A DNA stretch of 64,000 nt. Source: Methanocalculus taiwanensis (GTDB lineage Archaea; Halobacteriota; Methanomicrobia; Methanomicrobiales; Methanocorpusculaceae). The number at the start of each line of letters is the position of its first letter. The first letter of the stretch is position 1. Below the pieces are notes generated by a model. That model did no database searches and had not been told where the DNA came from. It worked only from the letters and a program-made list of their open reading frames with translations. A program made the position numbers and the translations under genes. The DNA is taken from the NCBI RefSeq assembly GCF_024372745.1, contig NZ_VOTZ01000003.1, positions 62,001 through 126,000 on the forward strand. Reading direction: 5' to 3'. This document shows, piece after piece, positions 42,041-51,500 of the stretch.

Positions 42041-42536
42041 AATGCACCCTTGCATGTGATGGTACAATATCGATCGTACCGATGATGTATAAAGGAGATC
42101 CTCCTGAAAGCATCCCAATTACGTTCCCAAAAAGTACCCGGATAAGTACCCGGATAAGTACCAGGATAATTACCCGGAAAATTGTGGTTATTCTATGTAT
42201 AACCCCACAGTAAGGGAAGGAAGATCAGCGGGTAATAGGGAAGAAGCCAGGGAAGAAACCGGAGAGAAGATCGTCACGCTGATACAGGCAGATTCCTCTC
42301 TCACAATGAAAGAGATTGTGGAGAGGCTATGAATTCCGTATGCTCTCTGGTTGCACATTGGGGATTTTTATTCCGACTAATTTGGGTATTTTTATCCCGA
42401 CATAACAGGGGAATTTTATCCCGACGAAATCGGTGAAAAGCAGACCAAAATTGAGATGAATACTTTCATCGGATTATAACCCATCAAAAACAACACTTTT
42501 CAACGGGTTACAACCCATCGAAACATACATGTATGC
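41869..42536. repeat. Segmental duplication, right copy
   Basis: The partner of 38548-39240, about 25 bases shorter because it lacks some of the REET repeats and part of the operator array. It carries the functional HicB-like gene. Confidence 0.85.
42195..42332 (+). CDS. 45-residue REET-repeat ORF (duplicate)
   Basis: The right-hand copy of the ORF at 38862. MYNPTVREGRSAGNREEARE is followed by ETGEKIVTLIQADSSLTMKE and IVERL. It has lost twelve residues of 24-base repeats in frame, and third-position changes between copies leave the frame open, which weakly favours selection. No function is proposed. Confidence 0.4.
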   Translation: MYNPTVREGRSAGNREEAREETGEKIVTLIQADSSLTMKEIVERL

Positions 42537-42656
42537 CGCCTGTTTCCGCCCATTTCATTGTCCTCCATCTGCCTCACCAAAACGTGATCTGCCTCTGCCC
42601 CACCCCCACTTGCCGCGTGCAACATTGTAAATATAATAAATACTTACAATAAGTGT
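42333..42656 (+). promoter_or_regulatory. Operator array before the RelE-type pair
   Basis: This 324-base gap contains TTTTTATyCCGACnnAA repeats (about 42364-42428) and GGnTTAyAACCCATC repeats (42472-42520), the same as in front of the ATPase. A C/T-rich stretch without visible features follows, and then ATATAATAAATACTTAC at about 42630-42648, a probable TATA region for the antitoxin gene. Confidence 0.5.
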
Positions 42657-42860
42657 ATGGCTGCAACGAAAAGGATCCCCGTCTCGGAAGGAGTATGGGC
42701 GGAGATCTCTGAGCTGAAGTACCCCGGCCAGACCTTCGACGACCTCCTCTCTTCTATGGCAGAGCAGGAGAAAAAACGCCGTTTCATTGAGGATATGGAT
42801 CGCATCGAGGCCAACGGGGATTTTGTGGAGTTGGACTTTGACGTTTCGGATACTGATTGA
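42657..42860 (+). CDS. RelE-partner antitoxin
   Basis: A 67-residue antitoxin with an N-terminal RHH-like part (KRIPVSEGVWAEISELKYPG, then QTFDDLLSSMAEQEKKRRF) and an acidic tail (EANGDFVELDFDVSDTD) that would wrap the toxin. It overlaps the toxin gene, which starts at an internal TTG 20 bases before this stop. The pattern is common in archaeal RelBE-type operons. Confidence 0.75.
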   Translation: MAATKRIPVSEGVWAEISELKYPGQTFDDLLSSMAEQEKKRRFIEDMDRIEANGDFVELDFDVSDTD

Positions 42861-43149
42861 CAAGAAGACCCTTGCGAGTATCCATAGCCTGAGTGAAAAG
42901 AGCCAGTGGATAGTTAAGGAGAAGCTGAAAACCCTGCAGGAAGATCCATATCCCGGAGCTGGCGGCAGCGGAACCCGCAGTAATAGCGACAAAGAACGCC
43001 TATATGTTCACGGGCGTGAAGATACCTATCGGCTTCACATCAGCCGGACATTCACGGCGTTCTATCGCATCCATGAACCGGAGAAGGAAGTCCATATTCT
43101 TGCCGTGATGTCGATCGAGCAGGCTCACAAACGGTATGGTTGGTTCTGA
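42838..43149 (+). CDS. relE: RelE/ParE-family toxin
   Basis: The start is a TTG at 42838 with GGAG at 42827-42830; the earlier in-frame ATG at 42787 lies deep inside the antitoxin. The 103-residue product begins MTFRILIDKKTLASIHSLSE and ends with VHILAVMSIEQAHKRYGWF. Its middle, TYRLHISRTFTAFYRIHEP, is the RelE core. RelE toxins cut mRNA on the ribosome. Arg and His residues near the end are in place, so it should be active. Confidence 0.8.
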   Translation: MTFRILIDKKTLASIHSLSEKSQWIVKEKLKTLQEDPYPGAGGSGTRSNSDKERLYVHGREDTYRLHISRTFTAFYRIHEPEKEVHILAVMSIEQAHKRYGWF

Positions 43150-43313
43150 CTTCTTTCAGCTCTCAAAGGGCGGGTCTTTTCGCCAACTGATCTTTTCACT
43201 TGTATACGCCCACTGAAATGTGATCCGACCATTTAATTTCGATCCGCGTCTTCCATCCCCTCTCACCTCCCACACACACTACCCCCTCTCCCCTAACCCA
43301 AATTCTTTACTTC

Positions 43314-43417
43314 AATTATCACTGATACCTTTATTATACTATCACTGAAATGCGATAATCTCTATCATTCCAATTATCACTGATACATTTATATGGTTAT
43401 CGCATTATAGTGATAGC
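43314..43417 (+). promoter_or_regulatory. Composite operator upstream of the AbiE-like pair
   Basis: AATTATCACTGATACcTTTAT (43314-43334) repeats at 43372-43392 with one change. CTATCACTGAAATGCGATAA (43339-43358) is inverted at 43395-43417 as GGTTATCGCATTATAGTGAT. A TATA element (TTTATATGG, 43388-43396) lies within the array, so binding would block transcription. Confidence 0.65.
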
Positions 43418-43425
43418 ATAACAGC

Positions 43426-44430
43426 ATGATAACCAGCGACGAGGATCAGATACTAAACCATATAAAGCGTACACTGGAGCTCAGTGATAACGCATCCATT
43501 ACATGGGATGTTCTGGTTTTGGAGGGATTCCCGTTCAGAGCAGATATGGTTATTGAGGATTCATCGAAAAAATACATCATAGAGATCACGCCCAGGCTCT
43601 CCATCGATACCATCGGACGTCAGGTGATCCTGAAAAAACTTCTGGGCTCGACAGAACCCGATATAAAAAACATGGAATTTATCATCGCCAGCAAGCTGAT
43701 ACCTTCGGAGATCGAGAAGATTGCCAACTCCTGTGACATCCGGATCATCACATTACCATACCGTTCAAAGATCGACACAAAAAATGAAAAATCAGATATA
43801 CGCCGGATCGAAAAGATCAGCTCCGCAAAGTCCTGGAGGATCGTGACAACACTCCTCACCTGTAAGGGGACTTCCATCCGGCAGCTCGCCATGAAAGCGA
43901 ACGTCTCGTACGGTTGGGCTCATGCTACCGTGAAGAGCCTGATTGCGAAAGGGATTGTCATTGGAAAGAACGATATCCAGATCAACGATTTTCCCAAACT
44001 GCTCAACGGCATCGCCTGGGAACGCCCATTTGAGAAGTTATTTTATGATGAGAGAGTTCTCCCGGAGACTGATGCTACCTTAGCTGCACAGACGATCACA
44101 CGTATGTGTGATTCCCAGAATGTCGGGTGCGGGTTCACGGGTTTTACGGCAGGAGGGATCTATACACACTATGGGTTCCGCCATGACTCGGTATACGTCT
44201 ATATCCAGAAGGAACACCTCGATCAGTTCCTTGATTCATTTGAGACTGCAAATGTGCAGGGAATTAATGTAAGGGTATACAAGCCGGATCGGGATGTCTT
44301 CTCTGATACACGAAAAATAGATGATATCCGTCTTGTATCACCGGGACAGGCTCTGCTTGATCTGGCTGGGATGGGCTATGGTGGCCGTGACCTGACCTTG
44401 CGACTCGTGGAGGACTATGCCAGCTTATGA
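43426..44430 (+). CDS. AbiEi-like antitoxin/regulator with nuclease-fold-like N-terminus
   Basis: A 334-residue protein. The middle (about 135-190) is a winged helix: ISSAKSWRIVTTLLTCKGTS, then IRQLAMKANVSYGWAHATV. The C-terminal half resembles AbiEi antitoxins, which repress their operon and counter a nucleotidyltransferase toxin encoded next. The first 110 residues are different: WDVLVLEGFPFRADMVIED followed by KYIIEITP looks like a PD-(D/E)xK core (D...E-x-T instead of E-x-K). Its stop overlaps the next gene by 14 bases. Confidence 0.65.
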   Translation: MITSDEDQILNHIKRTLELSDNASITWDVLVLEGFPFRADMVIEDSSKKYIIEITPRLSIDTIGRQVILKKLLGSTEPDIKNMEFIIASKLIPSEIEKIANSCDIRIITLPYRSKIDTKNEKSDIRRIEKISSAKSWRIVTTLLTCKGTSIRQLAMKANVSYGWAHATVKSLIAKGIVIGKNDIQINDFPKLLNGIAWERPFEKLFYDERVLPETDATLAAQTITRMCDSQNVGCGFTGFTAGGIYTHYGFRHDSVYVYIQKEHLDQFLDSFETANVQGINVRVYKPDRDVFSDTRKIDDIRLVSPGQALLDLAGMGYGGRDLTLRLVEDYASL

Positions 44431-45169
44431 AGTTCCCCGTTCTCTGATCGAAGCGTCTTTAGCGGAGCTCGCAGCGATCTATCGCTGGGTTAATGATCGG
44501 GAAGATCCTAACAATCCTGTCACGGTTCTGATCGGAGGATGGGCAGTGTACTGCTATAATCCGTGGTATGGGTCAATCGATATTGATCTGGTTACAAATT
44601 CGAGAACAAGACAGCATCTTATGCGTCATCTGGTGGAGACCTGTGGTTTCATCAGGAGGCGCAATCCTCCGTTTCGGAACAGTATTGTGAAGGTCACTCC
44701 TCAAAAAGGCGAGATCATCATCGACTTCATCTCACGGGATGAGAGGAATTGTTTCGAGGGCCGGAATGAATCCTGCCCGATGACTCTGCTGAATGGCAGA
44801 ACAATTGAAATAGCACTATCTACGGATTCACCTGTCACCATCCCTGAACGCACGCTTCTGTTGCTCTTAAAGGTGAAAGCTGCATGGGATCGTGCATACA
44901 GGCTACATCAGCACACCTCAGACAACGAAGACTGGGAGAAAGGCAAGCTCAGGAAAGATCGGGCGGATATCCTCTCCCTGATCGATCCTCATCATGGGGG
45001 GAAGGAACTTGATCTTATGTATCTGGGTTCAATGATGCAGGAATATCCGTTTCTTTTAGAGGTGCTTTCAATAATCCCTCATGACCGGGATGCCATCCAG
45101 ATGTACGGACATATGGATCGGGAAGCTGTACACAATATGATTGAGGATCTTCTCAGCCTTATCAGATAA
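44417..45169 (+). CDS. AbiEii-like nucleotidyltransferase toxin
   Basis: A 250-residue nucleotidyltransferase: VLIGGWAVYCYNPWYGSIDI (Gly40-Asp55, with Asp57) is the GG(x)...DxD signature, and FIRRRNPPFRNSIVKV and IIIDFIS follow. With the upstream AbiEi-like gene it forms a type IV-style toxin-antitoxin pair. AbiEii-type toxins transfer nucleotides to RNA; the target here is unknown. The start at 44417 overlaps the previous gene, so translation is coupled. Confidence 0.72.
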   Translation: MPAYEVPRSLIEASLAELAAIYRWVNDREDPNNPVTVLIGGWAVYCYNPWYGSIDIDLVTNSRTRQHLMRHLVETCGFIRRRNPPFRNSIVKVTPQKGEIIIDFISRDERNCFEGRNESCPMTLLNGRTIEIALSTDSPVTIPERTLLLLLKVKAAWDRAYRLHQHTSDNEDWEKGKLRKDRADILSLIDPHHGGKELDLMYLGSMMQEYPFLLEVLSIIPHDRDAIQMYGHMDREAVHNMIEDLLSLIR

Positions 45170-45516
45170 TTGGCTGGCGTGATAAACCCTCTCCAAATGA
45201 ATCCGAATTTCTGAATGTACCCGCTTTTCCAGGAATGGTCCCCCGGACCCCAAACACCTCCTCTCCCTTCCCCCTCCCCATCATATTTGCTTTTCACGAT
45301 ATTCACTTTTCACGATATTCATATCTCACGATAGTTGATCTCGACGAATCACGATCTTCCCTTCTCTCCCCCTCCCCTAATTCCCCACAAAAACACTCCC
45401 GGCCCGCAGACTCCGCTCAGCCCCATTGCCATTGTCTCCGACATATGATGTGCCGGAGCAGGGGGGCGGGCTGCCTCTGTGTGCAGAAGCCCCCCGCCCG
45501 GCAGGAGCCACCACTA
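45170..45516 (+). promoter_or_regulatory. Intergenic region with 16-bp repeats and a hairpin
   Basis: TTTTCACGATATTCAy is tandemly repeated at 45291-45306 and 45307-45322, with a weaker third unit (ATCTCACGATAGTTGA) at 45323-45338. Just before the next gene, GGGCGGGCTGC (45464-45474) can pair with GCAG and CCCGCCC (45483-45499) in a hairpin that ends 17 bases before the ATG. No gene was found here. Confidence 0.5.
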
Positions 45517-46023
45517 ATGGCAGTAGATTTCGAACAGATACGAAACAACAAAACAGCGGTCCGGAACCTCCCGGCACCGCTTGCAGATACCGCGGCCCTT
45601 GAGGCTGTGGTCGGATCAATCCTTGCAGACAACCCCTTCGGCTGTGTCGCCTATGAGTCCGGCGGCGAGACGATCCCGGGCGTGGTCCGGGGCCGCGAGC
45701 AGTATACTGCCCGGATCGTGTACCTGGACGGTGACGGCAAAAAAGTCGGTGCAGCCACCGTCACTGCCGGGACAACCGCCGGGATGAATGCAGCAGCTGA
45801 TGCTGTCCTCGCAGATGCCGCACTCACAGGAGCCGTCGGCGGCACCCCGCAGCGTGATGCGAATAAGGATTCCTACTCGTGCCAGCTGAAGTGCCATGAT
45901 CCAAACGGCGAGACCTATACGCTCACGTTTGGGAGAAAGGCCGTCCGGCTCACCGGCTACGAGGATGACGCGATCCTTGATGCCGTCGAGGACTGGGCAG
46001 ACACGGTTGTGTCACTGAGCTGA
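45517..46023 (+). CDS. Unknown soluble protein
   Basis: The start is at 45517, with GGAG about nine bases upstream. The 168-residue product is alpha/beta, with an Ala-rich middle (GTTAGMNAAADAVLADAALT) and the repeated sense of two related halves: IVYLDGDGKKVGAATV and LTFGRKAVRLTGYEDD. There is no signal peptide and no recognised domain. The frame is open back to 45235, but that upstream part spans repeats and a hairpin and is not credible coding. Confidence 0.55.
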   Translation: MAVDFEQIRNNKTAVRNLPAPLADTAALEAVVGSILADNPFGCVAYESGGETIPGVVRGREQYTARIVYLDGDGKKVGAATVTAGTTAGMNAAADAVLADAALTGAVGGTPQRDANKDSYSCQLKCHDPNGETYTLTFGRKAVRLTGYEDDAILDAVEDWADTVVSLS

Positions 46024-46211
46024 AGCATAAGAGATCTCAATAGACTGAACTGAGGAGATCTTTTCCTCCTCATTTCATTTCCTCTTCATCTCTTTCCTCC
46101 TCATTTTGACTGGCATCCCTCCCCGATCAGCGTTCTTCATTCAGACGATGGTGGGGGTGTGCTGGCGACTGGATGGGAATCCTTATGCAGATGGTGATCG
46201 ATTGAAGTAGA

Positions 46212-47027
46212 ATGGCAAACGGCACTCCACCATCTCCCCCACCAGCTACAATCCTCTCCTATGCCAGAACTATTCCAAAATCTATTTTTTTGCTCTATCT
46301 CATCTTTCTGGCAGTTCTATTCAGCCTTTTACTCTGTTTTCAGTATGCGATCATCCATGTAATTCCAGTTGAGTTCACCCTCCGGCATATCTACCTCAAT
46401 GTGAACGATCCGAACCTCACGTCCATGTTTCTCAGCAATTACATGCATAATCCCCTGGACTCCTCGCATATCACGAATAATCTCTATTCGACCTATCTTC
46501 TGATCATCTGCATCTTCATTCTCGGTACAGTCATTCTGCCGGCCCTTGGATCTCCGATGCCTCCGAAATTCTTTCCTGCGACATTCCTCGTATTTCTCCT
46601 GGCACTTCCGTTCTCTATCTCAGGAATCTCGATATTGTCCGCCCCTGTCATGGGAAAAGAGTGGTCTTCGGGATTCTCCGGGATTACCTATGCATTCCTT
46701 GGCCTCTTCTTCTTCCTGATGCTCTCACTTGTGTATCGAAGAGTACTCAAGCGCAGATCGGATATGACCTCCCGGTCGATGTTTCTTCTTTTTTCTGGAA
46801 CCTTTCTGACACTGACCCTTGTTATCTGCCAGATCTTCTCTGAGCTGCATCTGGGATGGGTGAATGTGTATGCCCACCTCGGAGGATTCCTCCTGGGCCT
46901 TCTGATCCCTTCCCTCATGGCCCTCGTATTGACAGCTCAGAATCACAGGCAGGCGGCAGTTGCAGGGATATTCATTGGATTAACTCTACTCACCCCATCG
47001 TTTTTCTGGCTTCTTATGCCGGTCTGA
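46212..47027 (+). CDS. Rhomboid-family intramembrane serine protease
   Basis: A 271-residue protein with about six or seven membrane helices. The rhomboid catalytic serine motif is GFSG (Ser156) in SSGFSGITYAFLG, and the partner histidine is His222 in YAHLGGFLLG. HITNN at 86-90 fits the oxyanion His/Asn of helix 2. All required residues are present, so it should cut membrane proteins. It has a short cytosolic Pro-rich N-terminus. It is monocistronic by position. Confidence 0.75.
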   Translation: MANGTPPSPPPATILSYARTIPKSIFLLYLIFLAVLFSLLLCFQYAIIHVIPVEFTLRHIYLNVNDPNLTSMFLSNYMHNPLDSSHITNNLYSTYLLIICIFILGTVILPALGSPMPPKFFPATFLVFLLALPFSISGISILSAPVMGKEWSSGFSGITYAFLGLFFFLMLSLVYRRVLKRRSDMTSRSMFLLFSGTFLTLTLVICQIFSELHLGWVNVYAHLGGFLLGLLIPSLMALVLTAQNHRQAAVAGIFIGLTLLTPSFFWLLMPV

Positions 47028-47512
47028 TCCAAAATTCAAGGGTATTTGTGACCGGAACGATCCTCAGTCCGGGTTTGAAGATTCCCAAAAGGACAAAAAC
47101 CTCCCAAAAAAAACTCTATGGGGGGTTAGTACATATGACGAATATGACGAGTATGAAAGATCATACAAAATGTTTCTGAAACAGGAAAGATAGAGTATCC
47201 ACTCTTCTTTCTCTTCTTCTTCAGACTCCTGTGTTCTGGTTTATTTGAGGATATATATTAAGGGAAGCTGTCCGGTCTGAAAGTGTTTTTTTTGTATTTT
47301 CTCCATTCTTCTCTCCCCGTATGAACGATCATACTCATCATACAGATCATACTCCGGATAGGTACTAGAGCTTTTTTTTCTTTGAGGTAACCTGACCCGG
47401 AGAAGCTCTCTTCACGTGAAGCGTTCTCTCGCCACCATGTAACCCTTCCCGATAAAACACTCACAGACCGCACGGTAAAGATAGATACCCCTGGCTGGAT
47501 TATCTATTCTGC
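47028..47512 (+). promoter_or_regulatory. Intergenic region with ATCATAC repeats
   Basis: This 485-base gap has no convincing gene. GAGTATGAAAGATCATAC at 47149-47166 is an inverted repeat (GTATGA/TCATAC). GATCATACTCATCATACAGA at 47326-47345, followed by TCATACTCC, repeats the unit. These may be binding sites for the RHH-like proteins encoded next. Several poly-T runs are present at about 47285-47294 and 47374-47381. Confidence 0.45.
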
Positions 47513-48238
47513 ATGGAATCACTTGCTTCTGAAAAGATGGCATACCAGCTGACTGGATTAATGCCACAGATGACCAAAAAGACAACCGTCCGGCATTCTG
47601 AAACAGAGATGATAGGGGTTCGCCCGGAAACATCATGCAGATCCCAGCCTTCCTCCTCAGCAGGGAACGGATACTCCCTCCCCCCTCAGAAGGGGCGGTA
47701 CCGGGTCACCTTCAGCCTTATCCCTGCCCTTGCAGAGCCCATTGAGCACTACCGGAAGAATGGAGGCAATCCCTCAGCCCTTGCCTCCCGCCTTCTCTCC
47801 CTCTACTTTGAAGGAGGGATCAGAGTGGATGATGAATATGCCCGTTTCTCCTTTCTGGAAGCAAAGATCGAAGAAGAACAGGCCGAGCTGAACCGCCTTT
47901 CTGCCCTCGTTGTGTCAGCTCAAAAGAGAAAGGAGGAGCAGATGAGGAAAGAGGCGGCGATACAAGAGGAGCAAAGAACACTGATCCGGGCCGAGTTTGC
48001 TGATGCAACCGACAATCCACATGGATGGAGAACCGACCTGAGGATCGACGGCTTTGACCCGGATGCGGTCATCCGGAGCCGGGCACAGTCACTCTCCGAT
48101 CGGCTCGTGGTACCAGTATCCGGGGTGCTTGGAATGATTGCTGAGGAAGTTCCGGGGCTTCTCAGAGTGAAGGGGGATGGAGCAGGGATGGGGCTGACAT
48201 TGGAAACAGGAATAGAGAAGAAAGGAGGTGTGATCTGA
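47513..48238 (+). CDS. RHH-like protein with coiled coil
   Basis: A 241-residue protein. Residues about 62-102 (RYRVTFSLIPALAEPIEHYR, then KNGGNPSALASRLLSLYF) have strand-helix-helix shape like a ribbon-helix-helix DNA-binding unit. They are followed by a coiled coil rich in Glu and Lys (about 112-160). The C-terminal domain is unrecognised. The small protein encoded one base after its stop has the same strand-helix-helix pattern. The two may be a DNA-binding pair or plasmid-like partition proteins. The first 60 residues are low-complexity, so the true start may be later. Confidence 0.5.
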   Translation: MESLASEKMAYQLTGLMPQMTKKTTVRHSETEMIGVRPETSCRSQPSSSAGNGYSLPPQKGRYRVTFSLIPALAEPIEHYRKNGGNPSALASRLLSLYFEGGIRVDDEYARFSFLEAKIEEEQAELNRLSALVVSAQKRKEEQMRKEAAIQEEQRTLIRAEFADATDNPHGWRTDLRIDGFDPDAVIRSRAQSLSDRLVVPVSGVLGMIAEEVPGLLRVKGDGAGMGLTLETGIEKKGGVI

Positions 48239-48406
48239 ATGGCATTTGATCTTGTACTTGATCTCCCCGATGAGTTGCTCCCGATGATAAATGCGTATGA
48301 GGGAGAGGGGGGATCTGCATCAGACCTCATCAACCTTCTCCTCACTGAATACTTCACCCGTGAATCCCATGGAGAGGATAGAGAAAAATGCCTGGATTCT
48401 GATTAA
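48239..48406 (+). CDS. 55-residue RHH-like small protein
   Basis: The ATG at 48239 follows the previous stop directly, and AGGAGGTG at 48222-48229 is a good ribosome-binding site. The protein begins MAFDLVLDLPDELLPMINAY and continues EGEGGSASDLINLLLTEYF, close in pattern to the upstream protein's 65-102. That suggests a single-domain homologue of it. The end is acidic. Confidence 0.6.
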   Translation: MAFDLVLDLPDELLPMINAYEGEGGSASDLINLLLTEYFTRESHGEDREKCLDSD

Positions 48407-48524
48407 AACCTTGGAAAATACCCGGTTCCCACTCTTTTTCTTTTATCGCCCTGATGACTCCAAAATACGCACAATTCACCTGTTATTCCTTTCTCTACTC
48501 CCGGAAACATCCTGACCAGAAACC

Positions 48525-51500
48525 TTAGGCGACCCTGAATCCACCTGCTGGAACCGAAATCTCAAACCGTGCCCCCTCGCCATACACTCCGGTCTCGGAG
48601 ATGGCAATCCCCGTGATCGAAAGGATCTCGCGTGAGAGGAAAAGCCCAAGGCCGGTATTCTTCCCGACTCCCTTATCGAATATCCGCTTCTTCTGTTCAT
48701 CCGGGATGCCGGGGCCGTTATCCTCCCAGATGATGATGAGATCAGAATCACGTTCCTCACACCGGATACTGACGCAGTCTGCCCCCTCGGCGTGCCGGAT
48801 GGTGTTATCGTAGAGGTTATGGAGAACCTTTTCAAGCATCGGATCGGCATACACAGCGAACTCCCCACAGTCATGTTGGATCGGGAGCTCTGAATCATCG
48901 ATCGCCTCAATGAGAGGTGATAGCGGTTGCCAGGTGGGGGCGTGAACACCGAGGGTCTGATAAACCTTCGTAAAATCGATCTGTGTCTGGATGGCAGTGG
49001 CTGCTTTGTCTGCTTCAGAGAGATACCTGGAGAGTCTGGGATCGTGAATCTCAGGCATGGCCAGATCGAGGTATCCCTGGAGTGTCATGATCTTGTTCAG
49101 GATGTCGTGCCGGGTGATGCTTGAGAGGAGCTGGAGCTTTTTGTTTGCAGTCTGTATTGCCTCTTCTGCTGCTTTTCGTTCGGTAATATCCCGTGCCGCC
49201 GCATAAATCAGGTTGCCTTTTGGATGAGAGCGCCACTCGATAGAGCGGTACGATCCATCTTTACAGCGGTAGCGGTTGGTGAAGTTCAGGACATCTTCGC
49301 CCTGCCCGAGACAGGCAATGGTATCGAGAGTGGCCTGCATATCATCGGGATGCACAAATTCAAGGAACTTCCGTTTATTCAGCTCTTCTGTTGAATACCC
49401 AAGAATAGCGCTCCAGGTCTCATTGATCTTAATGAAGTTCCCCTCAAGATCAGCGATGCAGAGCAGATCAAGATTGACTCTGAAGAAGTTTTCCAGTTCC
49501 TCTGACTGCGTTTTCTGCTCGGTGATGTCGATATTGGTTCCTGTCCAGCGAACAGGCCTTCTTTCTGCATCCCTTTCGATGTCGCCGCGGGTAAGTATCC
49601 AGCGCCAGCTTCCGTCCTTGTGGCGGAGGCGGTGCTCAACCTCGTAGCTTTTTGTTCTTCCCTCCAGGTAGTCGTTCACTGCCCTCTCGATACGGGAAGC
49701 GTCATCAGGATGCCAGAGGCTCTTCCAGCCAGAGAATGTATTCTCTATCTCATGATCATCATACCCCAGCATGCTCTTCCACTGGTGCGAGTAGAACACC
49801 CTGTCATTGATCATGTCCCAGTCCCACAGCCCTGCCCCTGTCGCAGCGATCGCACGGCTGAAACGCTCTTCATTCTTCCGGATCGCCTCCTCTGCCGCTT
49901 TCCGGTCGGTGATATCGCGGTGGATGGCGAAGATGTACTCCTTCCCTGCTATGGTCCCACGCCGGAGATTGATCTCGCTCCAGAAGAGGTGGCCGTCCTT
50001 GTGCCGGCAGTGCCAGTCGAAGATCTGTGGCTCGCCGGAGGCAGCTTTTTTGAGAAACGCTATGCCCGTCTCCTCCGTGAATGGCGGCTCATTCGAACTG
50101 ATGGCTGATATCTTCAGGCCCACACTTTCGTCAGGTGTGTACCCGAACAGCTCCTCCACTGTGGTATTGGCATAGACAAACCGAAATGTCGAGATATCAT
50201 GGATCCAGATTGCATTGTTCACGGAGTTGAAGATCTCGCGGTATCGCTGTTCGCTCTCCCGGAGAACAGCTTCCGCAGCTTTTCGTTCGGTGATGTCCTC
50301 GAAGAAGGCAACGAAGAGATTCCTGCCTTCAATGACGATAGCTCCAGCGTGGATATCGGCATAGAAGACTGTTTTGTCTTTGCGCAGGCATGGAATGTCC
50401 GGAGCCAGCGTCTTCTCAGCCCGCACGAGCGACTCGAATTCAGACGCCACGCTCTCCAGCGACTCCTCCGGGTGAATATCCGGCACCCCAAGCCCTGCCA
50501 GTTCATCTTCTGAGTATCCCAGCATGCTGCAGATGGCGGGGTTGGCATACAGGAATTGTTTTGTCCCGGCATCTGCCACAAGGATTCCCTGGGGGCTCCC
50601 CTCAAAGAGTACCCTGAATCTGTTCTCTGACTCAACCAGCCTCTGTTCCGCAGCTTTCCGTTCGGTGATGTCCCTGACAATGGCGAGAAATGCATCCTGG
50701 TTACCATAGCGGACCAGACCCGTTGAAATCTCGACAGGATAGATTGTGCCATCCTTGCGCTGATGAACTGATTCGAAAAAGAATCGCTGCCCCGGCTCCC
50801 ACTCCCTCCATTTACGGATGATCTCATCTTTGGGAGGGTTCAATCTGCTACTCTCCGGATGCCCGTCAAAAATAGTGCGTTCAAGCCACTCCTCTCTGGA
50901 ATAACCTGATTGAATGCACGCCATCCTGTTGATATCCAGAATACGCCCTTGCGGATCATGAAGATAGACGCCTTCCATCGACTGGTCAAACAGGGAATGG
51001 TACCGCTCCTCGCTCTCCCTGAGCGCCACTTCTGCCGCTTTCCTGTCGGTGATATCGAGAATGATTCCATCGCCAATGATGCTCCCATCCGGTAATTCTT
51101 TCAGTGCCGACTGGATCTGCACGCATCGTATCGTGGAATCTGGCTTCTGGAACCGTACTTCAGATATGAACGGATCAAGGGTCCGAATTGCCATCTCTTC
51201 GGCTTCAATCAGTTTTTCTCTGTCCTCATCCAGAACAAGGCCATACACCTTCTGCACATCATCAAGCGCCTCTGCCTGTGTAATGCCAAGAATACGCTCT
51301 ATTGCGGCGCTGACGTAGATGAATCTACGATTGCCTGCCGGATCTGTCACAATCCGGTACACAATGCCGCCGGGGATATTATTGCTCACCGTCCGTAGCT
51401 GCTCCTCCCTCTCCTCAATCGCACGTCTGGTATCTTCAAGCTTCTCCAACTGTTGCCTGAGCTCCTCCTCGGCAGCGGTGAGCTCTTCGTTCTTCTGGAG

